Part shown: piece after piece, positions 24,544 through 33,853 of the stretch | Position numbering within the stretch: the stretch's first letter is position 1 | Layout of the letters: every line of letters starts with the position of its first letter | Program-made: the position numbers and the translations under genes | Notes under the pieces: model-generated | Database searches by the model: none | What the model was told of the DNA's origin: nothing | The model's input: only the letters and a program-made list of their open reading frames with translations | Origin: Desulfosarcina cetonica JCM 12296 | Lineage (GTDB): Bacteria > Desulfobacterota > Desulfobacteria > Desulfobacterales > Desulfosarcinaceae | DNA: 43,853 nucleotides | Assembly: GCF_001311845.1 (NCBI RefSeq) | Contig: NZ_BBCC01000034.1 | Span: 1 to 43,853, forward strand | Direction: 5' to 3'

Positions 24544-24879
24544 TTGGGATCAGACGGTTACACGCCAACAGATCAACCTGAGGACTTGATGAAAATAATC
24601 CTTTCCTCATTTCGCAATAAATCATCGGCATGCTAAGGGATCCGACAAATGCGGTCACATTCAAATGCGGTGTTGAAGTCCGCTTCGATCATGCATTCTT
24701 CTCCAACCCTATTTCGGCCGATGAAATCAACAAACAGCACGAATCAGCATTTGGGTCCGTATACTTTACTACACGTTGGTTACTCTCTGATGATGATATT
24801 CTGATGATGATCTAGGGTGGGATACAGCGGGGATAAAATGGACTGTCAATTTTGACACCAACAATGGGGGAGGATCTGT

Positions 24880-26145
24880 ATGGACAGCAGACAGAAAGCA
24901 ATTCTGGTAACCGGGACCTGTGACACCAAGGGCGATGAAATCCTATATTTGAAGGAATACATCGAATCCAAAGGCATCCGCTGTTTGGTTCTTGATCTAG
25001 GGTTAAAAGAAGACCCCAAAAATTTTACTCCGGATTTCACGCGGCAGCAACTTGCAGAGTCGATCGGTTCTTCTTTGGAGGAGCTGATTGCCGACGCAAA
25101 GGCGGGGCGCTATGAAGTCGCCGTAGAAAAACTGGCAAAGGGCGCCGAGGCAATTATTCTTGACCTTTTCAAAGATGGAAGGATCGATGGCATCCTGGCC
25201 ATTGGTGGAAGCATGGGCACCGCCATTGGTTTGCGCTCCTTGCGATGTCTGCCGGTAGGGTTCCCAAAGGTACTGATTTCCACCGTAGCGGTTTCCGACT
25301 ATCTGCATCCCCATTTCATTAAGTCAGACGTTATCCTGGTCCAACCCATCTCCGATTTTTTCGGTCTCAACCAATGGTCAAAGAGAGACCTCAAGCGGGC
25401 TGCATTAACGATCAGCAACATCGTACTGGAAGAAGAAAAACTGGAAGAAGGTAAATGGATCGGCCTGACAGCAATCGGTTGGGTCGTCTCTTGTGTTCCT
25501 CCGATCAAACGATTACTCGAGGAAAAAGGGTTTAAGGTTGCGATCGCGCATTCGGTCAGCATGCAAACCGGCATTCTCGAAGACCTCATCCGGCAGGGGG
25601 TTATCAGCGGGATGCTCGATCTTTGTCCATTTGAACTGCTGCACGAAGTGACCGGTGGTGCCTGCCATTCGCGCAACCGATTGATGGCCGCGGCGGAAAC
25701 TGGAATTCCGACGATCGTCGCACCCGGCGCCATTGGTGTTTTCACCATGAACACCTTGCAAATGCCCGCCTATAAGGAACAGGGCCGGTTTACCATCGAA
25801 CACAATGAAATTCTGGGAACCGCGAAACCCACCATCGAAGAGATGATCAAGACGGCGGAATTGATGTGCACCCGATTGAATGTCTCCAAGGGGAAAGTGG
25901 CCGTCGTCATTCCCAAACAAGGTTTCTTTAACTATGATCGCGAAGGGAAAATGTATTTCAATCCCGAAGGGAGAGCCGCCTTCATCAACGTACTGAAAGA
26001 AAAGCTGGATCCCAAAATCAACCTCGAAATTCTCGACTGTCACTGGGAGGACCTGGAGTTCATGGTTCGAATCGCAGAACTATGCGTCGAATACTTTGCG
26101 GACATAGAGGAAAAGGTCCCCGCTTTGGAAGCATGCGAAGGCTGA
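24880..26145 (+). CDS. UPF0261 (Tm-1-like) protein, paralogue 3
   Basis: A 421-residue, intact UPF0261 protein preceded by a GGGGGAGG ribosome site. It carries the fullest set of family motifs in this window: VTGTCDTKGDEILYLKEYIE at the start, ILAIGGSMGTAIGLRSLRCL as the glycine loop, PKVLISTVAVSDYL, then LCPFELLHEVTGGACHSRNRLM, IVAPGAIGVFTMN and VVIPKQGFFNYDREGKMYFNP. In the plant homologue Tm-1 the GTxDTK and GGSGGT motifs form the ATP site. It differs from the two copies 8-10 kb upstream by more than their difference in length, so recent duplication is unlikely. Its neighbour is a UspA gene 82 bases on. Function in bacteria is unknown. Confidence 0.85.
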   Translation: MDSRQKAILVTGTCDTKGDEILYLKEYIESKGIRCLVLDLGLKEDPKNFTPDFTRQQLAESIGSSLEELIADAKAGRYEVAVEKLAKGAEAIILDLFKDGRIDGILAIGGSMGTAIGLRSLRCLPVGFPKVLISTVAVSDYLHPHFIKSDVILVQPISDFFGLNQWSKRDLKRAALTISNIVLEEEKLEEGKWIGLTAIGWVVSCVPPIKRLLEEKGFKVAIAHSVSMQTGILEDLIRQGVISGMLDLCPFELLHEVTGGACHSRNRLMAAAETGIPTIVAPGAIGVFTMNTLQMPAYKEQGRFTIEHNEILGTAKPTIEEMIKTAELMCTRLNVSKGKVAVVIPKQGFFNYDREGKMYFNPEGRAAFINVLKEKLDPKINLEILDCHWEDLEFMVRIAELCVEYFADIEEKVPALEACEG

Positions 26146-26227
26146 TGTCGACAAGCCGGTCAGAAACCTACCGATCAATACGCTATCAAACGTTGGCAAC
26201 GCTAACGAGAGTCGAATGAGGTGACGA

Positions 26228-26755
26228 ATGAACAGGGAAAATAAAAATATTCTATTTGCAACCGATCTGTCCAATGACTGCCGGGATGCCTATTCCTATG
26301 CGCTTAATTTAGCCAATACCTACCAAGGCAACATCACACTATTGCATGTGATCGCTGCCCAACCCGTCTCATTGGAGAAAAGGATAAAAAATCTGTTTGG
26401 CGAGGCGCGTTATGAAGAAATCATGCGTGAACACGAACAGGATGCGCGATCGATACTGATCGGCAAACGCAAAGAAAGCGACCTGGTTAAAGCAGCGCTG
26501 AACAAGCTTGCAGAAGATTTCTCAGCCTTGCGGTCGGAAGGATCGGTTCAGGAAGACAAAATTTTGGTCAAGAAAGGGGATGTTGTCGAAGAAATCATCA
26601 ATACGGCGCAAGAACAAGAAAACGACTTGATCATACTGAGCTCCCATGCAAGTTCACCGCAAGAATCCTACGTTTCAAAAACGATACAGGATGTTATCCG
26701 ACGTTCCAAGATTCCGGTCATTGTCGTGCCACCGTCCGGCATTGTCCAACTCTAA
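26228..26755 (+). CDS. Universal stress protein (UspA family)
   Basis: A 175-residue UspA-fold protein: KNILFATDLSNDCRDAYSYA at the start, NITLLHVIAAQPVSL, EIINTAQEQENDLIILSSHA and the end SKTIQDVIRRSKIPVIVVPP. The ATP-binding Usp motif GxxGxxxxxxxGSVS is changed to HASSPQESYVSKTI, so it may belong to the non-ATP-binding class. An insertion between strands 2 and 3 makes it longer than the usual 140-150 residues. It follows the third UPF0261 gene and precedes two hairpins, so the two genes probably form one unit. Confidence 0.88.
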   Translation: MNRENKNILFATDLSNDCRDAYSYALNLANTYQGNITLLHVIAAQPVSLEKRIKNLFGEARYEEIMREHEQDARSILIGKRKESDLVKAALNKLAEDFSALRSEGSVQEDKILVKKGDVVEEIINTAQEQENDLIILSSHASSPQESYVSKTIQDVIRRSKIPVIVVPPSGIVQL

Positions 26756-26772
26756 AAACCGTCTTGGGTCGG

Positions 26773-26863
26773 TGCCCGTCCAGAAGAGGGATGGGCATCT
26801 GCCGAAGACAGACATTTTATCATTACCGAGGATATTAAAATGCGCTCCTTTCAACGAAGGAGC
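26773..26863 (+). terminator. Two consecutive hairpins after the uspA-like gene
   Basis: TGCCCGTCC (26773-26781) pairs with GGATGGGCA (26789-26797) with one G-T pair, and GCTCCTT (26844-26850) pairs with AAGGAGC (26857-26863). Neither is followed by a clear T-run. They lie between the stress protein gene and the porin-like gene and may end or attenuate transcription. Confidence 0.4.
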
Positions 26864-26968
26864 ACGTAAAATCACCAGTTCTGCGTCTATGATCAGCCAA
26901 GCAGGTATTGCCTTTCGATTATTCTTCTTGTTGCGCTGACAATAACGCGAGAAAGGAAATTTGAAATC

Positions 26969-27907
26969 ATGGTCGTAAGCGCCAAAAAAATATTTATTTT
27001 AATCGGCTCGGTTTTTTGCTTGGTCATGTTTGGTGGTTTCCCCGGCCATGCGGCAACCATGGGTTCGCATTACCCGTTCGGCGGTGAAGGCGTACTGGCC
27101 GGCAGCGGGCCGCCCCCGGGATTCCATTACCGGGGTTATGCGTTTTTTACCAACCCCACGCATTTGAAAGATGACAATGGTGATGATCTGGACGTTGGTT
27201 TTGACGCGAAGGTCTTGGCGACGGTGCACCGTTTTCTTCACGTCACCCAAAAGAAAATCCTGGGGGCTTACTACGCTTATGAAGTGGTCGTACCCATCGT
27301 CGACAAGGAGGTCAATATCGATGTGTTGGGCGTATCCGACAGCAAGTCCCTGTCCTTGGGCGACGTTTTTTTTGAGCCCTTCACCCTGATCTGGCACCGG
27401 CCGCGCTGGGATGCAACACTCACATTGGGCGTCTACGCGCCGACCGGTGAGTACGATAGTGACAATTATGCCTCACCCGGCCTGGGTTACTGGTCGGGGA
27501 TGTTGACCCTCGGCGGTACGGTGTATTTCGATGACCATCGATCATGGTCGCTCAGCGCCATGACCCGGACGCTGGTCAACACCGAACAGGATGAGACCGA
27601 TGTAACGCCGGGTCCGGAACTCGTCGTCGAGTACGGGCTGGGAAAAGAAATCGGCATTAACGAGAAGCTTTCCATCAGACCGGGTATTTGTGGATCGGCC
27701 TACTGGCAGATCGGAGACGACAGTGACGACGGTCCGGGAACGCTCGCTGACGAACGCAAACAAGCCTATTCTTTGGGTGCGGAAATCAACTTCTTCTGGC
27801 TGCCGCCAAAATTGCTCCAGCTTAACCTCAGGGCGTTGCGCGAGTTTGGTGCGAAAAATACGACACAAGGCTCGCAAGTCGTCCTGACGCTGACCAAATC
27901 ATGGTAG
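26969..27907 (+). CDS. Outer-membrane channel, SphA/MetA phenol-degradation family
   Basis: A 312-residue protein with a signal peptide (KKIFILIGSVFCLVMFGGFP ending at AA) and a beta-barrel pattern of alternating hydrophobic strands and a C-terminal aromatic residue (VVLTLTKSW). Segments YYAYEVVVPIVDKEVNIDVL, DVFFEPFTLIWHRPRWDATL and GVYAPTGEYDSDNYASPGLG are typical of the phenol-MetA-degradation (PF13557) outer-membrane proteins, often found with aromatic or hydrocarbon degradation genes and thought to admit hydrophobic substrates. AGAAAGGAAAT precedes the ATG. It opens the plus-strand catabolic cluster. The specific substrate cannot be read. Confidence 0.8.
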   Translation: MVVSAKKIFILIGSVFCLVMFGGFPGHAATMGSHYPFGGEGVLAGSGPPPGFHYRGYAFFTNPTHLKDDNGDDLDVGFDAKVLATVHRFLHVTQKKILGAYYAYEVVVPIVDKEVNIDVLGVSDSKSLSLGDVFFEPFTLIWHRPRWDATLTLGVYAPTGEYDSDNYASPGLGYWSGMLTLGGTVYFDDHRSWSLSAMTRTLVNTEQDETDVTPGPELVVEYGLGKEIGINEKLSIRPGICGSAYWQIGDDSDDGPGTLADERKQAYSLGAEINFFWLPPKLLQLNLRALREFGAKNTTQGSQVVLTLTKSW

Positions 27908-27961
27908 TCACGCAAAGGGAGATCGGCTGAGCCATCATCAATGGTTCACCCCCAGACTTGT

Positions 27962-28024
27962 GTGGTCCCTTCACGCCAATCCCAAATAAAAAAAACCCTG
28001 CTGTAACCGGCGTGAAGGGGCCAC
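27962..28024 (+). repeat. Long stem-loop between porin-like gene and HMGCS-like gene
   Basis: GTGGTCCCTTCACGCC (27962-27977) pairs with GGCGTGAAGGGGCCAC (28009-28024), 16 pairs with one G-T, around a 31-base loop that contains an A-run. It lies in the 221-base gap between the two genes. It may be a regulatory RNA structure or a terminator/antiterminator; no T-run follows. Confidence 0.5.
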
Positions 28025-28128
28025 GCATCTCAACAAGACCTTCGAACGCACGTCCAAATGCGTCCACCCAGCAATCTTTAATCTTTCAATTCTTTTTCCG
28101 GTTTTCCATTTCCAAAGCGAGGATAAAC

Positions 28129-29552
28129 ATGACCGGGATAACCGCATTGGGGGCCTACATCCCCATTTACAGGCTGCGGCGAGATGAAATCGCCAGAATG
28201 TGGCGAACGCGTGCTACCGGCGGCGGGCAAAAAGCGGTGGCCGGTCATGATGAGGATCCTGTCACCATGGCCGTGGCCGCTGTCCGGAATTGCGTGAACG
28301 GTAACGCGTTGCAACCGGATATCCTCTTTTTTGCCAGCACCACCGCACCGTATCTGGAAAAACAAAATGCCGCCATCATCGCCAGTGCAGTGGGAATGGA
28401 TCGCAAAACCGTCACGGCGGACTTTGCCAACTCCCTGAAGGCGGGGACAACCGCCTTGATGTCGGCCCTCGATGCCGTCAAGGCGGATCTGCCGACGACG
28501 CGCTCGTGGCGATTGCGGATTGCCGTCAAGGTGCTCCCAAAGGAATGGATGAGCCCCTATTTGGTGATGCAGCGGCCTGTCTGGCCATCGGACGCAAAGG
28601 GGTCATCGCCGAGATGGAATCGTGTTATCGTTCTTACAGTGAGTTTACCGGTTCCTGGCGCACAGCGACGGATCGCTTCGTCAAATCCGGGGAGAAACGC
28701 TTTATCGATGACCAAGGCTATCAACCGATGATGCTGGAAACCATCGGCAGTCTGCTGGCGGCCAATGCGCTTCAGCCGGAAGACTTCTCGACCATCGTGT
28801 TTTCGGCGGCCGATTCCCGGGCCCATGCCCAACTGGCCGCAACGCTTGGTTTTAAGGCCACACAGGTCCAAGAGCCATTGTTCGATCGGATTGGACACAC
28901 CGGAGCGACGGCAACCGTTATCATGCTGATCGCCGCGTTAGAAAAGGCGCGGCCAGGAGACAGGCTTCTTGTGGCCAATTATGGGGACGGCGCAGATGCC
29001 TTTGTGTTGCGGGCAACGGAAGCGGTTACCACCTGTCAGACCAGTCTGGATCAACAACTAAAGATGGGGCGATCGATCGATTACGCGACCTATCTCAACT
29101 GGCGGGAGCTGATGCCGCTCCAAGCATCAAGCCTGCCAGCCAGGGCCGAACCATCCCTGTCCAGCCGTTGGCGGGAACGCCAGACGATTTCGAACTTGAC
29201 CGGCGTTCAATGCAACACCTGTGGACTTCCGCAAATTCATCCGATTGGACAAAAAATCAGAGTCTGCATTGGATGTCAGTCCAAAGACGATTTCACACCC
29301 TATTGTTTTTCAGACAAAAAGGCCGCCTTGTTTACTTATGCCATCGATCATCTTCAGCCGACCAAGAATCCCCCGGGACTCAATGGCGTTGTCGATTTCG
29401 AGGGCGGCGGCAGGTTGATATGCGAGTTGACCGATTATGATCTGGATCGTGTTGAAATCGGCATGCCGTTGGAAATGACCTTTCGGAAACTGTCTCAGGA
29501 CGAAGGGATGATCAACTACTTCTGGAAGGCCAAGCCTACTGTTTTGAAATGA
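28129..29552 (+). CDS. HMG-CoA-synthase-like protein fused to DUF35 Zn-ribbon/OB domain, frameshifted
   Basis: About 474 residues, start ATG 28129 after GAGGA. Residues 1-340 have the thiolase-fold HMG-CoA synthase pattern: ITALGAYIPIYRLRRDEIA, FFASTTAPYLEKQNAAIIAS, and ADFANSLKAGTTAL where the synthases have the catalytic cysteine; here leucine takes that place, and FSAAD replaces the FHQPN histidine motif. One base is missing near 28490, after which the frame resumes at ALVAIADCRQGAP. The last 110 residues are a DUF35 module: zinc ribbon CNTCG and CIGC, then the OB fold. Lacking both catalytic residues it is unlikely to be a true synthase; family relatives may act as aldolase- or thiolase-like partners. 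The thiolase gene follows after 60 bases. Confidence 0.8.
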
Positions 29553-29612
29553 TTGCCCACCAGCAGGGCTTAACCGTCTAACCCGATTCGCTTTGCCGAT
29601 AGAGAGGTGGAC

Positions 29613-30803
29613 ATGGACAGTATTCGAGACAAGGTCGCCATTGTCGGCATGGGCTGCACCCGGTTCGGCGAACGTTGGGAAATGGGTGTTGGAGACCTCC
29701 TCATCGAGGCCGCCCATGAAGCGTTCGAAGATGCCGCTATCCATCCGGCAGATATCCAGGCCGCCTGGCTGGGAACCGTCTTCTCGGGAGTAACGGCCCT
29801 GACCCTCTCGCCTTTGGGGCTGCAGTACATTCCCATGACCCGGGTGGAAAACATGTGTGCCACCGGTTCAGAGGCGTTGAGGGGCGCAGTGTATGCCGTT
29901 GCCGCCGGGGCCTGCGACATCGCACTGGCCATCGGGGTGGAAAAGCTCAAGGATTCGGGGCGAACCGGCGTAAGCGGACCGGCCATCGTGGGCGACAATC
30001 CGGACGGCAGCTCCGGTATTGGCTCGGGGTTCAGCGCGCCCGCCTCTTTTGCCTATCTGGGCACTCGCTACTTTCATCATTACGGGCTGACCCGCGAACA
30101 CGGCAAGCGTCTGCTCGCCCAAATTGCGGTTAAAAACCATCACAACGGCAGTTTGAGCCCCAAAGCCCACTTCCACAACGAATTGACGGTGGACCAAGTG
30201 GTCAACGCCCCAATGGTTGCCTGGCCCTTGGGGCTGTATGACTGCTGCGGTGTGAGCGACGGCGCCGCGGCAGCCATCGTGGTCCGGGCGGACATGGCCA
30301 GCCATTTCCGTTCGGATCCGGTCTATATCAAGGGGCTGTCCATCTGCGTGGGGGCCCGCCAGGGAGTCATGCGCCAGGATTACGATTACGTTCACGTCGA
30401 GGAAAACGTACGCGCAGCCCAAATGGCCTACCAGCAGGCCGGCATCCAAGATCCGCGCCGGGACATCAGTTGCGCCGAGGTGCATGACTGCTTCACCACT
30501 CACGAACTGATTTTGTACGAAGATTTGGGGTTTTCTCCCCGGGGTAAAGCCGGAGAAGATATCGAGGCGGGAACCTTCTCACTGAACGGAAGCCTGCCGG
30601 TCAATACCGACGGCGGGCTGAAATGTTTCGGTCATCCGTTGGGCGCCAGCGGCCTTAGAATGATGTACGAAATATACAAGCAATTGCAGGGAAAGGCCGG
30701 TCCCCGGCAGATAAAAAATCCGAGGATCGGGCTGGCCCACAATCTGGGCGGGAATGCGGGGATGGGCATTGCCAGCTGTGTGGTGCTGGGAAATGAAAAA
30801 TGA
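29613..30803 (+). CDS. SCP-x-type thiolase / acetyl-CoA acetyltransferase family
   Basis: A 396-residue thiolase-fold protein of the lipid-transfer/SCP-x class. VENMCATGSEALRGAVYAVA holds the nucleophilic cysteine, SCAEVHDCFTTHELI a histidine, and KCFGHPLGASGLRMMYEIY the conserved GHPLGASG histidine loop; the end, AHNLGGNAGMGIASCVVLG, lacks the usual second-cysteine CxG motif of biosynthetic thiolases. So cysteine acylation is possible but the mechanism may be that of SCP-x or Ltp2-like aldolases. GAGAGGT precedes; a GTG at 29607 is possible. It would act with the DUF35-containing protein just upstream, since thiolase/DUF35 pairs form complexes in steroid and aromatic degradation. The acyl-CoA ligase starts 16 bases on. 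Confidence 0.88.
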   Translation: MDSIRDKVAIVGMGCTRFGERWEMGVGDLLIEAAHEAFEDAAIHPADIQAAWLGTVFSGVTALTLSPLGLQYIPMTRVENMCATGSEALRGAVYAVAAGACDIALAIGVEKLKDSGRTGVSGPAIVGDNPDGSSGIGSGFSAPASFAYLGTRYFHHYGLTREHGKRLLAQIAVKNHHNGSLSPKAHFHNELTVDQVVNAPMVAWPLGLYDCCGVSDGAAAAIVVRADMASHFRSDPVYIKGLSICVGARQGVMRQDYDYVHVEENVRAAQMAYQQAGIQDPRRDISCAEVHDCFTTHELILYEDLGFSPRGKAGEDIEAGTFSLNGSLPVNTDGGLKCFGHPLGASGLRMMYEIYKQLQGKAGPRQIKNPRIGLAHNLGGNAGMGIASCVVLGNEK

Positions 30804-30819
30804 ATAGAGGGAAAGCATA

Positions 30820-32414
30820 ATGAGCAACGCCGATACGCCGAGGGTGCTGGGAGACTTGCTTACCGATCGGCTCGAAAGAAATGCGCACAAGATCTTCATG
30901 CGATTCAAGGAAGAGCAAATTACCTATGATGAGCTGAATCGTTACGCCAATCGCTGCGCCAACGGCTTTTTGAATCTGGGAATCGGCAAGGGCGACAAGG
31001 TCAGCATCATGCTGCCCAACCAGCCGGCCTTCATCTACCTATGGTTTGGCCTGGCTAAAATCGGCGCTATTGAAGTGCCGGTCAATACCAACTACAAAGG
31101 CGAATTCCTGCGTCATATCGTCGATCAGTCGGATTCTAGGATCTTGGTGATCGACAGCCAGTACCTGGATCGACTTGAGCGTATCGAAAAGGCGCTGACG
31201 AAACTGGAAACGGTCATCGTTGTGGGCGGCATGCAAGACGACCGACAGGACGTCAACAGGATTCCACGCATGGCCTACGAGGATTTCTTCAGCAGCCCGG
31301 AAGATGCCGTCGACGTCAAGGTCCACCCGTGGGACCCCATCAGCATCATCTACACCTCCGGGACCACGGGACTGTCCAAAGGTGCCTTGGGTCCGCATAA
31401 CTTCTGGATCGTCTGCGCAGAGAAGATGCTGGCCTATCGCAATGGCGGGAAAGACGATATTTTCTACACCTTCTTGCCCTTGTACCACTTCAATGCCCAG
31501 GTATTGACCACGCTGACCACGCTCGTGGCCGAAGCCCAAATGGTGCTGACGGATCACTTCAGCGCATCCGGTTTCTGGGACGATATCCGCCGCTATGGGG
31601 CCACCCAATTCAACTACCTGGCGCGGTAATGCCGATTCTGGCCAAGCAGCCCAGGCGGGACGACGATCTGGACAATCCGGCGGTGATCGCCCTTGGCGCC
31701 GGCTGTCCGGCCGAGGTGATGGGCGAGGTGGAAGCGCGTTTCGGCATCACCTGCCTGGAAGGGTTCGGCATGACCGAAATCGGCATTCCCATCCATGTTC
31801 AGGCGGACAACCGACGAAACGGCTCCTGCGGCAAGCCCATGGACATCTATGAAATCAAACTGGTGGACGATGAGGATCGGGAAGTGCCGGTGGGAGACAT
31901 CGGAGAGATCGTTTTCCGCCCCAAAGAGCCCTTGGTCATGATGCTGGGCTACTACAACATGCCCGACAAAACCCTGGAGGCCTGCCGCAATCTCTGGTTT
32001 CACTCGGGTGATCTGGCCAAAAAAGATACTGACGGGTATTTTTATTTTGTCGATCGGAAAAAAGATGCCTTGCGACGGCGCGGGGAGAACATCTCATCGT
32101 TCGAAGTGGAACGGGCCATCAACACCCATCCCAAGGTACTGGAGTCGGCAGCAGTGGCGGTAAAATCGGAACTGGCTGAAGACGAAGTAAAAATCTGCGT
32201 TGTCCTCCAGCCCGGTGAGCAAATGGATCCTGCGGAACTTATCCGCTACGCCAACGATCGGATGCCCTATTTTGCCGTACCGCGATATGTGGAATTCATG
32301 GATCATCTACCCAAAACGCCTACCGAACGGGTCCAGAAATTCCGGCTCAAGGAGGCGGGACTCACCGCAACCACCTGGGATCGTGAACGCGCCGGCATAT
32401 CCATTTCCCGATAG
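30820..32414 (+). CDS. AMP-dependent acyl-CoA ligase (CaiC/FadD-like), frameshifted
   Basis: About 531 residues. Part one (30820-about 31625) has EEQITYDELNRYANRCANG, SIMLPNQPAFIYLWFGLAKI and the P-loop YTSGTTGLSKG. One G is missing near 31625: the frame ends YLAR-stop, whereas restoring it gives YLGAVMPILAKQP. Part two has CLEGFGMTEIGIP, WFHSGDLAKKDTDGYFYFVD, KKDALRRRGENISSFEVERA and the end TPTERVQKFRLKEA with the lysine that normally assists adenylation near the terminus. It belongs with crotonobetaine/carnitine-CoA-ligase-like enzymes, which activate small or medium carboxylic acids. It is last in the plus-strand unit; substrate unknown. Confidence 0.88.
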
Positions 32415-32513
32415 GTGCCGTGCGCCACGTGGGTGCCTGTCAGGCCCCCACGTGTCTTCTCGCGCTGATGCGAATACGACGGCAAAATCGTCATTGGTAT
32501 GGCAACGACGGCG

Positions 32514-32810
32514 TCACTGCGCGGCATTATCCACTATTGCCGCGATTTCTACGAACTCGAGAATCGGACGCACCTTGTAATGCCCCGTGACGCGTTCCAG
32601 CAGTGCTTCGTTGAAAAACGCCCGGGCCGCTTCCATGGATTCCCAGATGTAGAAGTTGACCGCTTCCCGCTTTTCCGGATTGATGGTAAATGCCTTGAAA
32701 CGCAGCTGCGGCATTCCCTTGAAACGCGCATGGGCGTTGTCGGCTACGGCTTGTACGGCGTTTGCATCAAAATCGTCTGCATAGCAAAACCTGACAAATA
32801 CGCCGATCAT
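32514..32810 (-). CDS. ABM/YdhR-like small protein (dimeric alpha-beta barrel)
   Basis: A 98-residue protein starting MIGVFVRFCYADDFD after AAGGGGAT. The pattern of a beta strand, helix, LRFKAFTINPEKREAVNFYI, then WESMEAARAFFNEALLERVT and a last strand is that of ferredoxin-like dimeric alpha-beta barrels such as antibiotic biosynthesis monooxygenase, EthD or YdhR proteins. In an anaerobe it is more likely an isomerase-like or ligand-binding partner than an oxygenase. It is the last gene of the minus-strand operon. Between it and the SDR (32811-33024) an open frame continues from the SDR stop, but I see no family features and no start signal there. Confidence 0.65.
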   Translation of the reverse strand: MIGVFVRFCYADDFDANAVQAVADNAHARFKGMPQLRFKAFTINPEKREAVNFYIWESMEAARAFFNEALLERVTGHYKVRPILEFVEIAAIVDNAAQ

Positions 32811-33024
32811 GGGATCCCCTTTCTTCAATGTGACAAGCCTCCGGCAGAAACCAAAGGCCTTGAATAGTAAACATCATGAACGGACAAATAGCGCGGAGAT
32901 GGCAGAGGAAATCATCGGATACAATCACCTCTTCAGCAAGTTCATTGTACTTCTCCCAATAAGCCGGTTTGTTGGTTCTGGCCCCTGCTTCACTATCCAG
33001 CCATCGCGGATTTGGGCGCACCAC

Positions 33025-33834
33025 TTAATGGGCCGTCCAGCCACCATCCGAAGCAATGATCTGCCCGGTCACATATGTGGATGAATCCGATGCCAGAAAA
33101 AGCACCAATCCCTGCAATTCGTCCACCAGGCCGCGCCGTCTCATCGGCGTTCGGGCCACCAGGTGTTTCTCCCGTTCATCCTGCTCCTGGGAGCTTTGCG
33201 CGTTGGATCGGACACTAGACAACGCGGTCCCCGAATGCCAGGCCGGTGCGATGGCATTGACGCGAATGCCGTATTCGGCGTATTCGACAGCGCCCTGTTT
33301 GGTAAGACCGTTGACCGCATGTTTGGAGGCGACATAGTTGACCCGCGGTTTCATGTCAGGATCCAGGCCGACGAGGCCCAACACCGACGAATTGTTGATG
33401 ATGCTGCCTCCGGTGCCCTGCTTCAGCATCTGCTGGATCTCTTTTTGCATACACACGAACAGGCCGGTTTGGTTGACGGAAATCACTTTTTCCCAGTCGT
33501 CCAGCGGCATTTCATGAAATCGCTGGGGCGAGGTCACGATCCCGGCATTGTTAACGGCAATGTCCAGGGTATGGAATCGAGCCACTGTCATTTCTATCAT
33601 GCGGGCCACATCGTCGGGATTGGATACATCCGCGGATATGGAAAGCACTTTTTGCCCCGTTTTTAATAATTCGGCCTCTGTTTCTTCCAACAGCTTCTTG
33701 TTCCGGGCCGTAATCACGACATTAGCGCCGGCTTCGGCAAGGGTTTGGGCAAAACTTTTGCCCATCCCATAGGAGGCGCCGGTGACAAGGGCTGTTTTGC
33801 CCTCCAAATTAAACAGCCTTTTCTCTATTGACAT
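33025..33834 (-). CDS. Short-chain dehydrogenase/reductase
   Basis: A 269-residue classical SDR. The NAD(P) loop TGASYGMG is at residues 18-25, NNAG follows strand 4, the catalytic serine lies in INNSSVLG and the YxxxK pair in YVASK, then IRVNAIAPAWHSGT and the terminal TGQIIASDGGWTAH. It should oxidise or reduce an alcohol/ketone, probably a 3-hydroxyacyl-CoA-type intermediate given its place after a FAD dehydrogenase and EtfBA. ARNKK after strand 2, without the acidic residue of NAD enzymes, suggests NADP use. A long inverted repeat (33854-33952) separates it from the upstream FAD gene, so expression may be partly uncoupled. Confidence 0.9.
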   Translation of the reverse strand: MSIEKRLFNLEGKTALVTGASYGMGKSFAQTLAEAGANVVITARNKKLLEETEAELLKTGQKVLSISADVSNPDDVARMIEMTVARFHTLDIAVNNAGIVTSPQRFHEMPLDDWEKVISVNQTGLFVCMQKEIQQMLKQGTGGSIINNSSVLGLVGLDPDMKPRVNYVASKHAVNGLTKQGAVEYAEYGIRVNAIAPAWHSGTALSSVRSNAQSSQEQDEREKHLVARTPMRRRGLVDELQGLVLFLASDSSTYVTGQIIASDGGWTAH

Positions 33835-33853
33835 AGGGTTGTCTCCTCAGAAA

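Noticed and set aside
32767-33024. Open frame of 85 codons between the SDR and the ABM-like gene
   Set aside because: It begins directly behind the SDR stop in the same frame, overlaps the ABM-like gene and has no ribosome site or known motif. Probably read-through of non-coding sequence.
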